A stretch of DNA of 64,000 nucleotides, taken from IMG/VR virus record IMGVR_UViG_3300031951_000060, positions 36,598 through 100,597 of that record; one strand, written 5' to 3'. The stretch comes from a virus. The notes beneath the pieces were generated by a model that was not told the DNA's origin, did not search any database, and saw only the letters and a list, made by a program, of their open reading frames with translations. Made by a program: the position numbers and the translations under genes. This document shows positions 10,801 to 18,994 of the stretch, one piece after another. How positions within the stretch are numbered: position 1 is the first letter of the stretch; every line of letters begins with the position of its first letter.

Positions 10801-12289
10801 TACAGAGGCACCATTAAACTTTGTTTCATATCAATATAAGCCACTTAACAATAAGTATAAGCATTTTGGAACAAGGATGAGAGTTATAGGCAAAATTGAG
10901 GTTAGTGAGACAAAAGAGCAGACCCCAATAAATGCTACCCCTTATTATGTATTACCAGGAACTCAGCCTAACCAACAATTAAATATTGCTGGAGGGTCTG
11001 GCGGTATTGCAGTGATGCTTAATCCGAGTACTAACGTAGGATATTATTTTGAAATTGTTGCACTAACTGAAAAAAATGTTAGTGAATATTCGGCAGACAT
11101 AGATAATTTGCACAATGTTATTTTTTATAAAGTTTATGCAAACTCAGAGGGCAAGGCAATCCCTATTAAACTGTGGGGAGGACTCAGCAACATAATTGTT
11201 GATGACGGCAAATTTACTGGTCAGGCAAGAATGATGGGGGAACAAAATCCAACTGTATATGATCTTGCCGTAGAGTATCAGGATATTGGAAGCACGAGAA
11301 GGTTTTATCTGTATATTAATAATAATCTTGTTAAGGTTATTGATGACTCTTCTCCTTTGCCTGTTTATAACAATGTTGCTCTTTTTGTTCGTGGTGGGTC
11401 AAGGTGTATGTTTGAAAATATTTACGCATTGGCAAATAACTATAGCCAAAATACTTCTTTTTCTTTAGAAACACCAGTATCAGCAGCCTTTGGCGATGAC
11501 CACATAACAGCAAATGAATCATTTAGAAAGTATGCAATGTCTGGCATGGTTCAGTCAACCTATCTATCAGGAATTAATCCAGGACAGCCACCATCTTTTA
11601 ATATTTATTTTGATGAATTTGGTACAATAATGAGAGAAGCGGCTTATTTAAAGGTTAAATATGATAAGGCATATCCAGCATTATATGCTCAATTATCTCC
11701 AACCTTCAATAGAATAAAAGGATACACAGTTTCTGGATTTAGGGCAGGCTCATATGGGGCAGAATTTTTAGTATTTAATGCTACCGATACATCTTTAAAT
11801 TTAGACGAAACTAGTGGAAATTATTTAAGAATTCAAGGAATTACCTTTACGCAAGAATCAACTAATCAGTTAACAGTTGATGCCTATTTTGCAAAAAATG
11901 CTAATTTTTCTGATCCAGAATTAAGCAAAAGCGGAACCATAATATCTCCGATTCGTGCTGCACTTGATTATGATAAAATAAAAACAAGCAGATTAACATA
12001 TGGTAAAAAAGAATTTTCATTAGAGACTCCATATGTTCAATCTAACGATGATGCTAATGATTTAATGGCTTGGATGACCAATAAGATATTAAGACCAAGG
12101 AAAAACGTGGGGGTTAGAATTTTTGCTAATCCAATGATTCAGTTGGGTGATGTTGTAAACATTAATTATAAGGACGACCTTGGTAATGATATAATTGCAT
12201 CAAGCGATAAAAGGTTTGTGGTCTATCATATAGACTATAATAAAAAATATCAGGGACCAGAGATGGTTCTCTATTTGAGTGAGGTATAG
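7895..12289 (+). CDS. Large tail tip / minor tail protein with LamG-like region
   Basis: A 1,464-residue protein starting at an ATG that overlaps the previous stop. The first 650 residues look like a tail-associated (Tal/baseplate hub) scaffold with many short beta strands. Residues about 970-1190 (start MAGPSF, ending FENIYALANNY) have the layout of a concanavalin/LamG-like sandwich, a fold often used for glycan binding. The last 100 residues resemble the closing barrel of hub proteins, with GDVVNINY and a final KYQGPEMVLYL. Likely at the tail tip and involved in host recognition. Order after the tape measure supports this; the exact hub assignment is inferred. Confidence 0.75.
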   Translation: MFQAEELKLHLESSSTIRTQTAIIAEWNMNIANNIFRIGNYRYRPSSDSSDKYKIIPNTFDVNDLGNFYTGATDADIIIDGGVSPEDNDQPWFLFPQNKKNKMLYSLEDCFKKFRPRSGINKAVYFPGRKLHHSNLNMSNRPRYYMADKNDNFKYWTSFRTDSGTLRGIANKPLNGQQYIDDAAPFVVYDNPVPSNRVIIKMQTNVGSVDLGPFSNSSGSFSDPLYGEQNKTTPVKWKVQSLQNNNWVDIISFNSGSRRRNGTPIIKSDGYVELSYGLKVPEKYRDYFVRAEEYTHEDFLPEKSINGYAYLIKENEEDLGVYHIWFNSAWETFTPEYGWLLEEETVDRLTNFVTNFVDPFKFISDSDGRSIFREFEYIKGLRIVVDTMNKVDSTFDLIELSPRLSADITDTVVGFDVSKTASDLGASGLPVGQLLASTGTINIFDYNNSFNENNTNSIISPYTSQNIQIKFYDVVVNVDGYDYFVPIKTMYSEGFPSYSHSDRKVDLTLRDLYFYFESLKAPEMLVTNVSLSYAISLLLDSVGFSNYVFKRINGEKELIIPFFYIPPDKTVAEILNDLAISSQTAMFFDEYNNFVMMSKNYMLPDVSQRDIDITLRGSDDFIDSGVIENKNKNISLTNIVDISSEDRNVYNDGVINYSTRYIQRSYGSIKQASMIDNEVAAKNWIYKPALLWEVSGDQNIRSINNEVSDQSSYNLAAIPLNSNLTSAVPEVVGNRLTNNVIDLGEAVYWLGRYNGYLYANGEIIKFDAVQYNIPGAEKNIIKEELNGTISYTTQTVGAVGNVWISSNQEYQDYMSKLVFNGKIYPTGLVRIYAEPKYEDINGITVMKNGPVTTHGRGQFGTEIVEHSAGLSNEWKSDSFVRGVNMESKHLFGLTNGDILDNSAIASKSLTTGVAGANNTKAKDNTRSSIIKNFLSYSYLNESQNNTNKSTQAGSVQSSALVMAGPSFSTTEAPLNFVSYQYKPLNNKYKHFGTRMRVIGKIEVSETKEQTPINATPYYVLPGTQPNQQLNIAGGSGGIAVMLNPSTNVGYYFEIVALTEKNVSEYSADIDNLHNVIFYKVYANSEGKAIPIKLWGGLSNIIVDDGKFTGQARMMGEQNPTVYDLAVEYQDIGSTRRFYLYINNNLVKVIDDSSPLPVYNNVALFVRGGSRCMFENIYALANNYSQNTSFSLETPVSAAFGDDHITANESFRKYAMSGMVQSTYLSGINPGQPPSFNIYFDEFGTIMREAAYLKVKYDKAYPALYAQLSPTFNRIKGYTVSGFRAGSYGAEFLVFNATDTSLNLDETSGNYLRIQGITFTQESTNQLTVDAYFAKNANFSDPELSKSGTIISPIRAALDYDKIKTSRLTYGKKEFSLETPYVQSNDDANDLMAWMTNKILRPRKNVGVRIFANPMIQLGDVVNINYKDDLGNDIIASSDKRFVVYHIDYNKKYQGPEMVLYLSEV

Positions 12290-12291
12290 TA

Positions 12292-12795
12292 ATGTCAGTT
12301 AATAGTACTCCAAGTTTGCCACAAGGAACTGCATCACAGTCAGGATCTGCAACTTCTGCAATTAAGCCAGCAACTCCAGATATTATACTATTTGATGACG
12401 AATCCACTCCAATAGAAATAATGACAGACCTTATATTTGAAAATATAGGTGGTCAGGAGTTAGTTAACATATTAAGGTCTGATATTATAAATGGACAAAA
12501 TGTTGTGTATCAGCCAATTAAAAATCTAACAAACTTATACTTTCAATATAATCCCCAAAATATTTTAGCATTACAAGATGTAGATTATAATTATTTTAAA
12601 AAATTTCCAATTAATTTTTCTACCAAGGTACCAGAGTATGGGACTGGGCCAGAGGGGGCTATAGTTTATATTGACCCAGTCACTGGAGATTTAGTAATAA
12701 ATGTTGTTAATTTGGCAAGAGATGAGCAGGTAGAGGTATCAATAGTCGCAGATGGCTCGATACTTGATGATACAATATATGAGGTGAATCAATGA
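12292..12795 (+). CDS. Tail-associated protein, function unknown
   Basis: A 167-residue protein two bases after the tail tip gene, overlapping the next gene by four bases (ATGA). The N-terminal 35 residues are Ser/Thr/Pro/Ala-rich and probably flexible; the rest has alternating beta-type segments and acidic patches. No motif is recognised. Packed between tail genes, it is most likely a small baseplate or fibre component. Confidence 0.6.
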   Translation: MSVNSTPSLPQGTASQSGSATSAIKPATPDIILFDDESTPIEIMTDLIFENIGGQELVNILRSDIINGQNVVYQPIKNLTNLYFQYNPQNILALQDVDYNYFKKFPINFSTKVPEYGTGPEGAIVYIDPVTGDLVINVVNLARDEQVEVSIVADGSILDDTIYEVNQ

Positions 12796-13925
12796 TTACA
12801 AATATAGGCAAAGGTATATTGGCAAAGTATCTTATAGGGCAGGCGCCAGCATATGCGTCTTATCTTGCCATAGGCTGTGGAGCAAAGCCACTACCGTCTA
12901 ACCATAACTTTACAGAGGCCGAACTCGCTGCTTATTTTGCCAAACAGTCATTAGATTTTGAAATGTTTCGTGTTCCAATTACGTCAAGAGGGTATGTAAA
13001 TGAAAATGGAAGCAATAAGATAGTTTTAACGGCAGAATTGCCAACAGACGAAAGATACGAAATAACCGAGGTTGGAATTTACTCAGCAGGCGCAAATCCA
13101 TCTGCTGGTGCTTATGATAGTAGATCTCTTTTTGCATTTACAGTAAATGAAAACTGGGAATATCATAATGAGAGCACTGCAACAGAGTTACCAATTGTTT
13201 ATGAACCATTAGATGGCTCAAACAATGACAATATTATAAATCAAACATATAAGGCTTTTCAGACCAATTCAGACAATCGACTTTTTACTAACTCTGATAG
13301 AATTGCTAGATATGAAAGAGCAAGGTTTTATAATAACGTAGTAATGCTAAGAGGAGATCTTTCTAATCTGTCAGTGTCTGGCGATCATTTAGATTTTTCT
13401 ACAGGGTCAAACCACATTCATCTACTTGGAACTTCACTAGATTTTAATAAAAATGCACCAACAGATGAGGTTAAGTTAGCATTTTGTATCATCAATAAAG
13501 ATCCAGATCCATCAATTATTCCAGATGAGGTAAGAATACTTTTAGAATTTGCAGAAAGTGACTCACCAGGAAATGGTCAGTGGGCTAGATTTGAAATTGT
13601 GATGTCTGCTGACGATTATGATTTTTCAGAAAATCGATATTATGTAATTACAAAACAATTACAAGAACTTTATAAGAGTACTGGATTCACTTGGAATAAT
13701 GTCAGTATTATTAAATTTTACACTACAGTAATTAAAAATAATGTTGCATCATCTGATTTTTATATAGGTCTTGATGCCGTTAGGTTTGAAAATATATCAA
13801 CAACTAATCCAGTATATGGTTTGACTGGATATACTGTTTTAAAAAATACAAATGCTGAAACAGTAGTCAAGGCTGCGAACACAAGTAATTATGTTGAGTT
13901 TAGATTTGCAATGGATGTGCAATAA
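12792..13925 (+). CDS. Tail fibre / baseplate wedge-like protein
   Basis: A 377-residue protein. The N-terminus (ITNIGKGILAKYLIGQAPAYASYLAIGCGA) is the type seen at the start of phage tail fibre or baseplate proteins, with strand-like segments such as ITEVGIYSAG that also occur in tail fibre N-terminal domains. The centre holds a carbohydrate-binding-like beta-rich stretch around residues 190-340. Coupled by a four-base overlap upstream and a one-base overlap downstream. Assignment rests on gene order and sequence style. Confidence 0.65.
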   Translation: MITNIGKGILAKYLIGQAPAYASYLAIGCGAKPLPSNHNFTEAELAAYFAKQSLDFEMFRVPITSRGYVNENGSNKIVLTAELPTDERYEITEVGIYSAGANPSAGAYDSRSLFAFTVNENWEYHNESTATELPIVYEPLDGSNNDNIINQTYKAFQTNSDNRLFTNSDRIARYERARFYNNVVMLRGDLSNLSVSGDHLDFSTGSNHIHLLGTSLDFNKNAPTDEVKLAFCIINKDPDPSIIPDEVRILLEFAESDSPGNGQWARFEIVMSADDYDFSENRYYVITKQLQELYKSTGFTWNNVSIIKFYTTVIKNNVASSDFYIGLDAVRFENISTTNPVYGLTGYTVLKNTNAETVVKAANTSNYVEFRFAMDVQ

Positions 13926-14365
13926 TGCCAACACCAGATCAAGGCATTAAAAAAGTAATTATTCCTAAAGCCAAACTTCCTGGATTCTTTGGAGAAAACA
14001 GAAAATATATACTTAGATATAGACTTATATCAGAAGATAAAAATAGAACGTCTCATTGGTCCCCAGCATATAAAATAGTAACCGAAGATACTCCGTCAGA
14101 AATTTTAAATAGTATGGTTATAGATACTGCAAATAGGATAATTAACCTTACCTGGGAACCACAGAATAATATGGAAGAATATTTTATTTATGTTAAATGG
14201 AATAATGCTGGATGGCAATATTATGGTAAAACTTCACAAACAAACTACTCTATTGTATATAACTCAGAAAGAACATATGTTCATGTTGCTGTTCAAGCAA
14301 AAACTATCCCATTAGAAAGATTTGCAGATGCCATTTTATTTGAAAACGAAGGCGATCTGGTATAA
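13925..14365 (+). CDS. Fibronectin type III-like tail protein
   Basis: A 146-residue protein. Residues about 55-135 read like an Fn3 sandwich: INLTWEP near the start, WNNAGWQYYGKT in the middle and YVHVAVQAKT near the end. Such modules sit on phage tail fibres and may bind surface sugars. Starts at an ATG overlapping the previous stop; 16 bases to the next gene, in which a new promoter lies. Confidence 0.6.
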   Translation: MPTPDQGIKKVIIPKAKLPGFFGENRKYILRYRLISEDKNRTSHWSPAYKIVTEDTPSEILNSMVIDTANRIINLTWEPQNNMEEYFIYVKWNNAGWQYYGKTSQTNYSIVYNSERTYVHVAVQAKTIPLERFADAILFENEGDLV

Positions 14366-14366
14366 T
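14358..14366 (+). promoter_or_regulatory. Extended -10 promoter (TGGTATAAT)
   Basis: TGG followed by TATAAT is an exact extended -10 element. It overlaps the end of the Fn3-like gene and precedes a GGAG ribosome site (14373-14376) and the ATG at 14382, so it may add transcription for the last tail gene and the following regulators. A clear -35 box is not seen. Confidence 0.55.
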
Positions 14367-14381
14367 TAGATAGGAGAAATT

Positions 14382-14825
14382 ATGGCAAAAATACCATCAC
14401 CAGAACCAGGGCAACCAATAGACGTTGCGTATATAGATCAAATCGTTAGGTCAATTAATGATCTTTCTGTTCAAGTGTCTCCAGCAATCTATAAGTATGT
14501 TACAGTAGATGTTCCAAACTTCACATCTCAAAGTGCTAAGATTTCTGAAACAAGAGTTATTGCTGGATACGTTGATGTTGTAAAAAGTGGAAATCAAAGT
14601 GTAGGAAGTCAGCATCCATTTTCATATCCATTTAAACCAGAGTTTAAGTATCCTCCAATAGTTACAGCAACCCCAGTCAATATAGGTGGAACTGAGGCAG
14701 GACGAAATGTTCACGTTGTAATTAAATCTATCACTACTTCAAGAGTTGATGGTGTAGTTAATTTTAATTCTACTGGAGATGTTTCTATCGGCGTTAATTT
14801 AATTATCGTCGGCATACCTAATTAA
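14382..14825 (+). CDS. Small tail or baseplate protein
   Basis: A 147-residue protein with a good ribosome site (GGAG, six bases upstream). The opening (PSPEPGQPIDVAYIDQIVRSINDLS) resembles the start of phage receptor-binding or tail spike subunits that use a short N-terminal helix for attachment. The remainder is beta-rich with Val/Ile alternation and closes with a VGVNLIIVG strand. Last member of the tail operon. The precise role is unknown. Confidence 0.55.
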   Translation: MAKIPSPEPGQPIDVAYIDQIVRSINDLSVQVSPAIYKYVTVDVPNFTSQSAKISETRVIAGYVDVVKSGNQSVGSQHPFSYPFKPEFKYPPIVTATPVNIGGTEAGRNVHVVIKSITTSRVDGVVNFNSTGDVSIGVNLIIVGIPN

Positions 14826-15016
14826 TGATAAAATGCAAAAAGTGTTTACGAAATATGATGATAGACAGAGTCTACAGTTCCATATCTCATTTAGAAATAT
14901 ATTGTTTTATATGTGGATCAAGACGTTTTTTTCATCCACCATCTGATTCGGAGGAAGGAAGATGGCTACTAAAAAAGGAAATAGAACGAGCGAAGACTAC
15001 AACAGCGCCCCTATAA
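14825..15016 (+). CDS. Small zinc-ribbon protein
   Basis: A 63-residue protein beginning at an ATG that overlaps the previous stop. Two CxxC knuckles (CKKC at 4-7, CFIC at 27-30) make a four-cysteine zinc ribbon. The basic C-terminal tail overlaps the next gene by 55 bases. Probably a nucleic-acid or protein adaptor; no specific function recognised. Confidence 0.6.
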   Translation: MIKCKKCLRNMMIDRVYSSISHLEIYCFICGSRRFFHPPSDSEEGRWLLKKEIERAKTTTAPL

Positions 15017-15504
15017 TTTCAGGTAATAAAAAGGTATGGTTTTTAAATAATGATCTCATAAGGGTGGTTCATTATAACAGATCAAATGGCATTATGTCAA
15101 TTTATAATATAACCAAAGATAGGGTAGAAAGTTGTCTAATCAGCGATTTTAAAAATAAAAGAGAAAGAGCGTATACTGTCGGAGAAACTGCTGATTTAGT
15201 TAATCGTCATAAAAAATATATGCCTTCATTAATGAAACGTGGAATTATTCCGTTTCCAACAGGCTCACAAAAAGGTGGCGCAAGAGGGTGGCAAGTAAGA
15301 AGTTATTATTCGGAGTCGCAAGTTAGAGAGATCCGTGATATACTGGCTACATACCATATTGGTAGACCGAGAAAAGATAATTTAATAACAAATGATATTA
15401 CGCCCACAAAGGCTGAGTTGACACGCAGAATGGGCGATGGTATACTTACATATACAAAGACTGAAGATGGACGATTTATTCCTATTTGGTCAGAATCAAT
15501 TTAA
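14962..15504 (+). CDS. DNA-binding protein, MerR/helix-turn-helix-like
   Basis: A 180-residue protein. The start is set by GGAGGAAG directly before the ATG. After a beta-rich N-terminus, residues 72-125 read YTVGETADLVNRHKKYMPSL then an RGWQVRSYYSESQVREI stretch, the arrangement of a MerR-type winged helix (helix, recognition helix, wing with R-G-x-R-x-Y). Residues 125-135 continue as a regulator-like basic segment. It lies at the junction of tail and replication genes and is a candidate regulator of one of them. No effector domain is visible. Confidence 0.6.
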   Translation: MATKKGNRTSEDYNSAPIISGNKKVWFLNNDLIRVVHYNRSNGIMSIYNITKDRVESCLISDFKNKRERAYTVGETADLVNRHKKYMPSLMKRGIIPFPTGSQKGGARGWQVRSYYSESQVREIRDILATYHIGRPRKDNLITNDITPTKAELTRRMGDGILTYTKTEDGRFIPIWSESI

Positions 15505-15513
15505 CAGAAGGGT

Positions 15514-15726
15514 ATGAAAATGGAAGATACGAAAGTATCAGTAACGCTTGGATATACACTAAATCTTGGAAACTTTCAATCTTTAAGGCTTGACCTTGGG
15601 GTTGTAGACTCTAAGCGTGATGGCGAGAATACAGATCAAGCATTTGAGCGTGTTTATAAGTTTGTTGAAGATAAACTCGCAGCAAAAATCTCAGAAGCAA
15701 AGGCTGAACTAGAAGAAAGCAATTAG
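15514..15726 (+). CDS. Hypothetical small protein
   Basis: A 70-residue acidic protein preceded by AGAAGGG. It has a strand-rich N-terminus (VSVTLGYTLNLG, LRLDLGVVD) and a C-terminal helix ending AKAELEES. No motif recognised. It sits one base before the GTG of the next gene in the replication operon. Confidence 0.6.
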   Translation: MKMEDTKVSVTLGYTLNLGNFQSLRLDLGVVDSKRDGENTDQAFERVYKFVEDKLAAKISEAKAELEESN

Positions 15727-15727
15727 T

Positions 15728-16036
15728 GTGACAGACAAACAGAAGCGATTGGCTCTGTTGAGTAGGTTTGATAAACACTATCAGTTTAAACTAGGACAGA
15801 AGCCACAATATAATAAGTGGATTGAACAGTGGTCTGCTGATGCACTCATCGAGTCTTACGGCATGGATCTTTGCTACGAACTTCTTGAATATTATTTTGA
15901 GGTTACGGAAAATCCAACATGGAATCATTTTGCATATGTGGCACATGATATACTGGAAGCAAAAGAGCAATATGCTAAAGACATAAAAGAACGATCAGAA
16001 CGCAGACAAAAGGCTAAGGAGTGGTTGAGTGAATAA
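15728..16036 (+). CDS. Hypothetical protein upstream of helicase (possible loader)
   Basis: A 102-residue helical protein starting with GTG. Aromatic and charged residues dominate (Trp at several positions), ending in a basic helix with ERSERRQKAKEWL. It overlaps the helicase start by eight bases. A small helical protein directly upstream of a DnaB-like helicase is often a loader or inhibitor in phages, but no family motif is seen, so this is only a context guess. Confidence 0.6.
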   Translation: MTDKQKRLALLSRFDKHYQFKLGQKPQYNKWIEQWSADALIESYGMDLCYELLEYYFEVTENPTWNHFAYVAHDILEAKEQYAKDIKERSERRQKAKEWLSE

Positions 16037-17255
16037 TACAGAATCAAAATTAATCTCAGCCGTGCTAAAAGATAAGCAGGCTCATGTATTGCTTCAGGCC
16101 AATGTAGAAAATATTTTAACTACTCATGTCGATGTCTGGCAGTTTATTAGAAAATATTATGAGGCAAATGCTACTGTTCCACCAACAGAATTAGTTGTAG
16201 AGAAGTTTAGAGATTTTGAACCCATAGGCGGAGTTGGTGCAACTAAGCATCATCTTGAAGAATTACAGGCAGAATATTTAACCAATAGTCTAAAAGATAT
16301 TATTAGATCTGCAGCAACAGATGTTCAGGGTGGACAGGGTCTAGATGCTCTAGAGTCTCTAATTACTAAGACGGCAGAACTTAGAAAAAATACAGCAGCA
16401 ATTCGTGATATTGATGTGACAGATTTAGATTCTGCTGTTGCATATTTTGAAAACCTTAAAAAACAACAAGAGGCTGGAGCACTAGGAATCAAGACTGGCC
16501 TCCCAGGATTCGATAACTACCTACCCTCTGGGATCATGCCAGGGCAGTTAGGAGTCTTCCTTGCATATCCAGGCATAGGAAAGTCATGGCTGTCTCTCTA
16601 TTTTGCTGTACAGGCTTGGAAACAGGGTCGTAGCCCAATGATCATAAGCCTTGAAATGTCTGAGGTTGAAGTTCGTAACCGTGTATTTGCAATTATGGGA
16701 GAGGGAGTATGGTCCCATAGAAGGTTAAGCGCTGGCCAGGTTGAGATGGATATGCTAAAGTCTTGGCACACTAAACACGTTAGTGGTAAGCCAGAATTTC
16801 ATATTATCTCAAACGACACTGGTGGTGATATTACACCATTAGTATTGCGTGGAAAGATTGATCAATACAAGCCAGATTTTGTTATTGTTGACTATTTACA
16901 ATTGATGTCCCCTAATCAAAAGTCTGACAATGAAACTATTCGCATGAAGAACCTTTCTCGTGAATTAAAACTAATGGCAATTGCAGAAGAGGTGCCAATT
17001 ATTGCTATCTCATCTGCTACCCCTGATGATGTTACTAAACTTGAAACCGTGCCAACCCTTGGTCAAACTGCATGGTCTCGTCAGATTGCTTATGATGCGG
17101 ACTGGGTACTTGCGCTGGGTAGAGGAAATAATAGCGATATTATTGAATGTGTATTCCGCAAGAATCGTAACGGTTTTATGGGAGAATTCTTGGTTCAGGC
17201 TGATTTTGACAAGGGATACTATAGATATAAGGATTATGAAGATAAGTCAGTATAA
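16029..17255 (+). CDS. Replicative DNA helicase, DnaB-like
   Basis: A 408-residue protein with GTG start. Residues 1-140 form a helical N-terminal domain shorter than in bacterial DnaB. The RecA-like motor follows: Walker A AYPGIGKSW (about 179-187, Lys185), a MIISLEMSE segment that matches the DnaB H1a region, and Walker B with VIVDYLQLM near 280-288. It unwinds DNA 5' to 3' at the fork using ATP and should act with the primase encoded just downstream. Belongs to the DnaB/KaiC-like superfamily; the length is typical of phage versions. Confidence 0.9.
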   Translation: MNNTESKLISAVLKDKQAHVLLQANVENILTTHVDVWQFIRKYYEANATVPPTELVVEKFRDFEPIGGVGATKHHLEELQAEYLTNSLKDIIRSAATDVQGGQGLDALESLITKTAELRKNTAAIRDIDVTDLDSAVAYFENLKKQQEAGALGIKTGLPGFDNYLPSGIMPGQLGVFLAYPGIGKSWLSLYFAVQAWKQGRSPMIISLEMSEVEVRNRVFAIMGEGVWSHRRLSAGQVEMDMLKSWHTKHVSGKPEFHIISNDTGGDITPLVLRGKIDQYKPDFVIVDYLQLMSPNQKSDNETIRMKNLSRELKLMAIAEEVPIIAISSATPDDVTKLETVPTLGQTAWSRQIAYDADWVLALGRGNNSDIIECVFRKNRNGFMGEFLVQADFDKGYYRYKDYEDKSV

Positions 17256-17256
17256 T
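17251..17256 (+). promoter_or_regulatory. -10 hexamer TATAAT, start codon 8 bases on
   Basis: TATAAT overlaps the helicase stop and ends eight bases before the ATG at 17264, so transcription would begin at or next to the start codon. No TTGACA and no TG extension are seen, so promoter strength is uncertain. Confidence 0.4.
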
Positions 17257-17263
17257 ATGTCCC

Positions 17264-17590
17264 ATGGAGACATATCAGCACAAGCCAATAAAAAGGTTTG
17301 CCTTAGATGGAGTAATCAATGATGACTCTGCTATATACAGATTACAGCAGGAATATATCAGGTTACTCGTATCAGAGATGCGGTTATCAGGATATGCTCC
17401 ACGATTTGACATTGACCCACAATTTACATTATCATATAACGAAGCCAAAAACTATTTTGAATTTAAATTAAGCGTATACGGAATATATGTCGGGAGAAAA
17501 AAGAGCGAATGGATACTAGGAATAGACGGAGCCAAGCCAATATATACACAGCCAACCAAATTAAAAGAGTACTCGCAGGATCTGGCTTAA
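17264..17590 (+). CDS. Hypothetical protein
   Basis: A 108-residue protein between helicase and primase. It looks like a compact alpha/beta fold with LQQEYIRLLVSEMRLSGY helix and a FEFKLSVYGIYVG strand pair. No Shine-Dalgarno is evident; a TATAAT eight bases upstream suggests leaderless expression. Overlaps the primase start by 82 bases in another frame. Function not recognised. Confidence 0.6.
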   Translation: METYQHKPIKRFALDGVINDDSAIYRLQQEYIRLLVSEMRLSGYAPRFDIDPQFTLSYNEAKNYFEFKLSVYGIYVGRKKSEWILGIDGAKPIYTQPTKLKEYSQDLA

Positions 17591-18453
17591 ATATAGAAAA
17601 AGAGGCTGAGTCTGAATATATTGTCTTTTGTCCTTTTCATGCTAACCATAGAACTCCAGCAGGAGAAATAAATAAATTTAGTGGGCTTTTCTTTTGTTTT
17701 TCTTGCAGCAAGGTTGCAGATTTAGTAGAGTTAGTTATGCATTGTTCAAATAGAACCTATTTCGAGTCTGTTAGATTTATTAAGAGTAAAGAAATAGAAA
17801 CAGATATTTTATCTGACGTTACTCAAAAATTAATAGATAAAGAAGAGTGGAAGGAGTTTGACCACTCTCTTATAGATAAACTTAATAGCCAGGCATTGTC
17901 GGATAATCGTGCTATTGAATATTTTAATAAAAGAAAATTAACCAAAGAGTCTATAGTAAAATTTAAATTGGGATATTCGTTGTCTCAAGATATGGTAACT
18001 ATTCCAGTTCACAATCATGAGAACCTCTGCGTTGGCTTTGTTGCTAGATCTATAGAGGGTAAAGATTTTAAAAATACCCCAGGTCTCCCAAAGTCAAAAC
18101 TACTATTTAATTTAAATAGAATAAAAACAGCAAGCCGTGTCTATGTTGTAGAATCATCTTTTGATGCCATTAGGCTTGATCAGGTCGGAATGCCAGCAGT
18201 CGCAACATTAGGGGCAAATATTTCCACAAAGCAGGTCGACTTATTGAAAAAATATTTTACTGATATAATGGTTATAGCAGATAACGATGATGCTGGAGAC
18301 AACATGAAAGATAAATTATTATCCAGATTTGGATCTAGCATTACATTTATTGCTTTAGATAAAAGATATAAGGACATAGGAGAAATGGAGGATGAAGAGA
18401 TAAAAATGCTTGATTACTCTTTTGATAAAAGCATAATGTCTCTTTTACAATAA
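17509..18453 (+). CDS. DNA primase, DnaG-like (CHC2 zinc finger and TOPRIM)
   Basis: A 314-residue protein, short for DnaG because no helicase-binding C-terminal domain is seen. The CHC2 zinc finger has C41-x2-H44 and C63-x2-C66. The TOPRIM core shows VVESSFDAIRL (Glu215), TLGAN and VIADNDDAGD (Asp258, Asp260), the metal-binding acid set. It makes RNA primers for lagging strand synthesis and works with the helicase encoded upstream. The ATG at 17509 gives an 82-base overlap with the previous gene; no better start is visible before the zinc finger. Confidence 0.9.
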   Translation: MDTRNRRSQANIYTANQIKRVLAGSGLNIEKEAESEYIVFCPFHANHRTPAGEINKFSGLFFCFSCSKVADLVELVMHCSNRTYFESVRFIKSKEIETDILSDVTQKLIDKEEWKEFDHSLIDKLNSQALSDNRAIEYFNKRKLTKESIVKFKLGYSLSQDMVTIPVHNHENLCVGFVARSIEGKDFKNTPGLPKSKLLFNLNRIKTASRVYVVESSFDAIRLDQVGMPAVATLGANISTKQVDLLKKYFTDIMVIADNDDAGDNMKDKLLSRFGSSITFIALDKRYKDIGEMEDEEIKMLDYSFDKSIMSLLQ

Positions 18454-18454
18454 T

Positions 18455-18979
18455 ATGTTATTAGAATCAGTTCCAAGTGGTCATACAATTATAAATGTTT
18501 TCATGCAAAATCCAAAAAGATTTATGCCGCTACTTTCATTTGCACAAAACATTTTAAGGGAAGACTCTTTTTTAAGTTCTACAGATAGAGAAATAATTGC
18601 TACGTTTACATCCAGTTTAAATAAATGTAAGTTCTGTACTGGATCACACCGAATTTTTGCTATTTCTGTAGGGGCAGATGAAAGTCAGATAGATAAGATA
18701 ATCAATCAAGACTATCAAGATTTAAAGTTGGCTCCAATATTAGACTATGTTAAAAAATTAACACTAGAGCCATCTGAACTTAGCCAAGAGGATGTTTCTC
18801 GTGTTTATAATGCTGGATATTCTGAAGATGAATTAAAAGATGCAATAACAGTTTGTGCAGCATTTAATCTTTTTAATAGAATTGTTGAGGGGCATGGAGT
18901 AGAAGAAAATTCAGAAACATGGCTACCTTCAGCAGAAGAAATTAATAAGTTTGGCTATGATAGGAGTAAGGCTAATTAG
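18455..18979 (+). CDS. AhpD/carboxymuconolactone decarboxylase-like protein
   Basis: A 174-residue helical protein, one base after the primase. It carries the CKFCTGSHRIFA motif (Cys-x-x-Cys followed by His four residues on, about 59-66) diagnostic of the AhpD/CMD fold, in which the cysteine pair reduces peroxiredoxins or peroxides through a proton relay. Length and the single-domain layout match peroxidase-related CMD proteins. It stands immediately before the flavin-dependent halogenase and is probably co-transcribed with it, so it may handle peroxide leaked from reduced flavin. This link is inference. Confidence 0.8.
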   Translation: MLLESVPSGHTIINVFMQNPKRFMPLLSFAQNILREDSFLSSTDREIIATFTSSLNKCKFCTGSHRIFAISVGADESQIDKIINQDYQDLKLAPILDYVKKLTLEPSELSQEDVSRVYNAGYSEDELKDAITVCAAFNLFNRIVEGHGVEENSETWLPSAEEINKFGYDRSKAN

Positions 18980-18994
18980 TTTAGCATATAAACT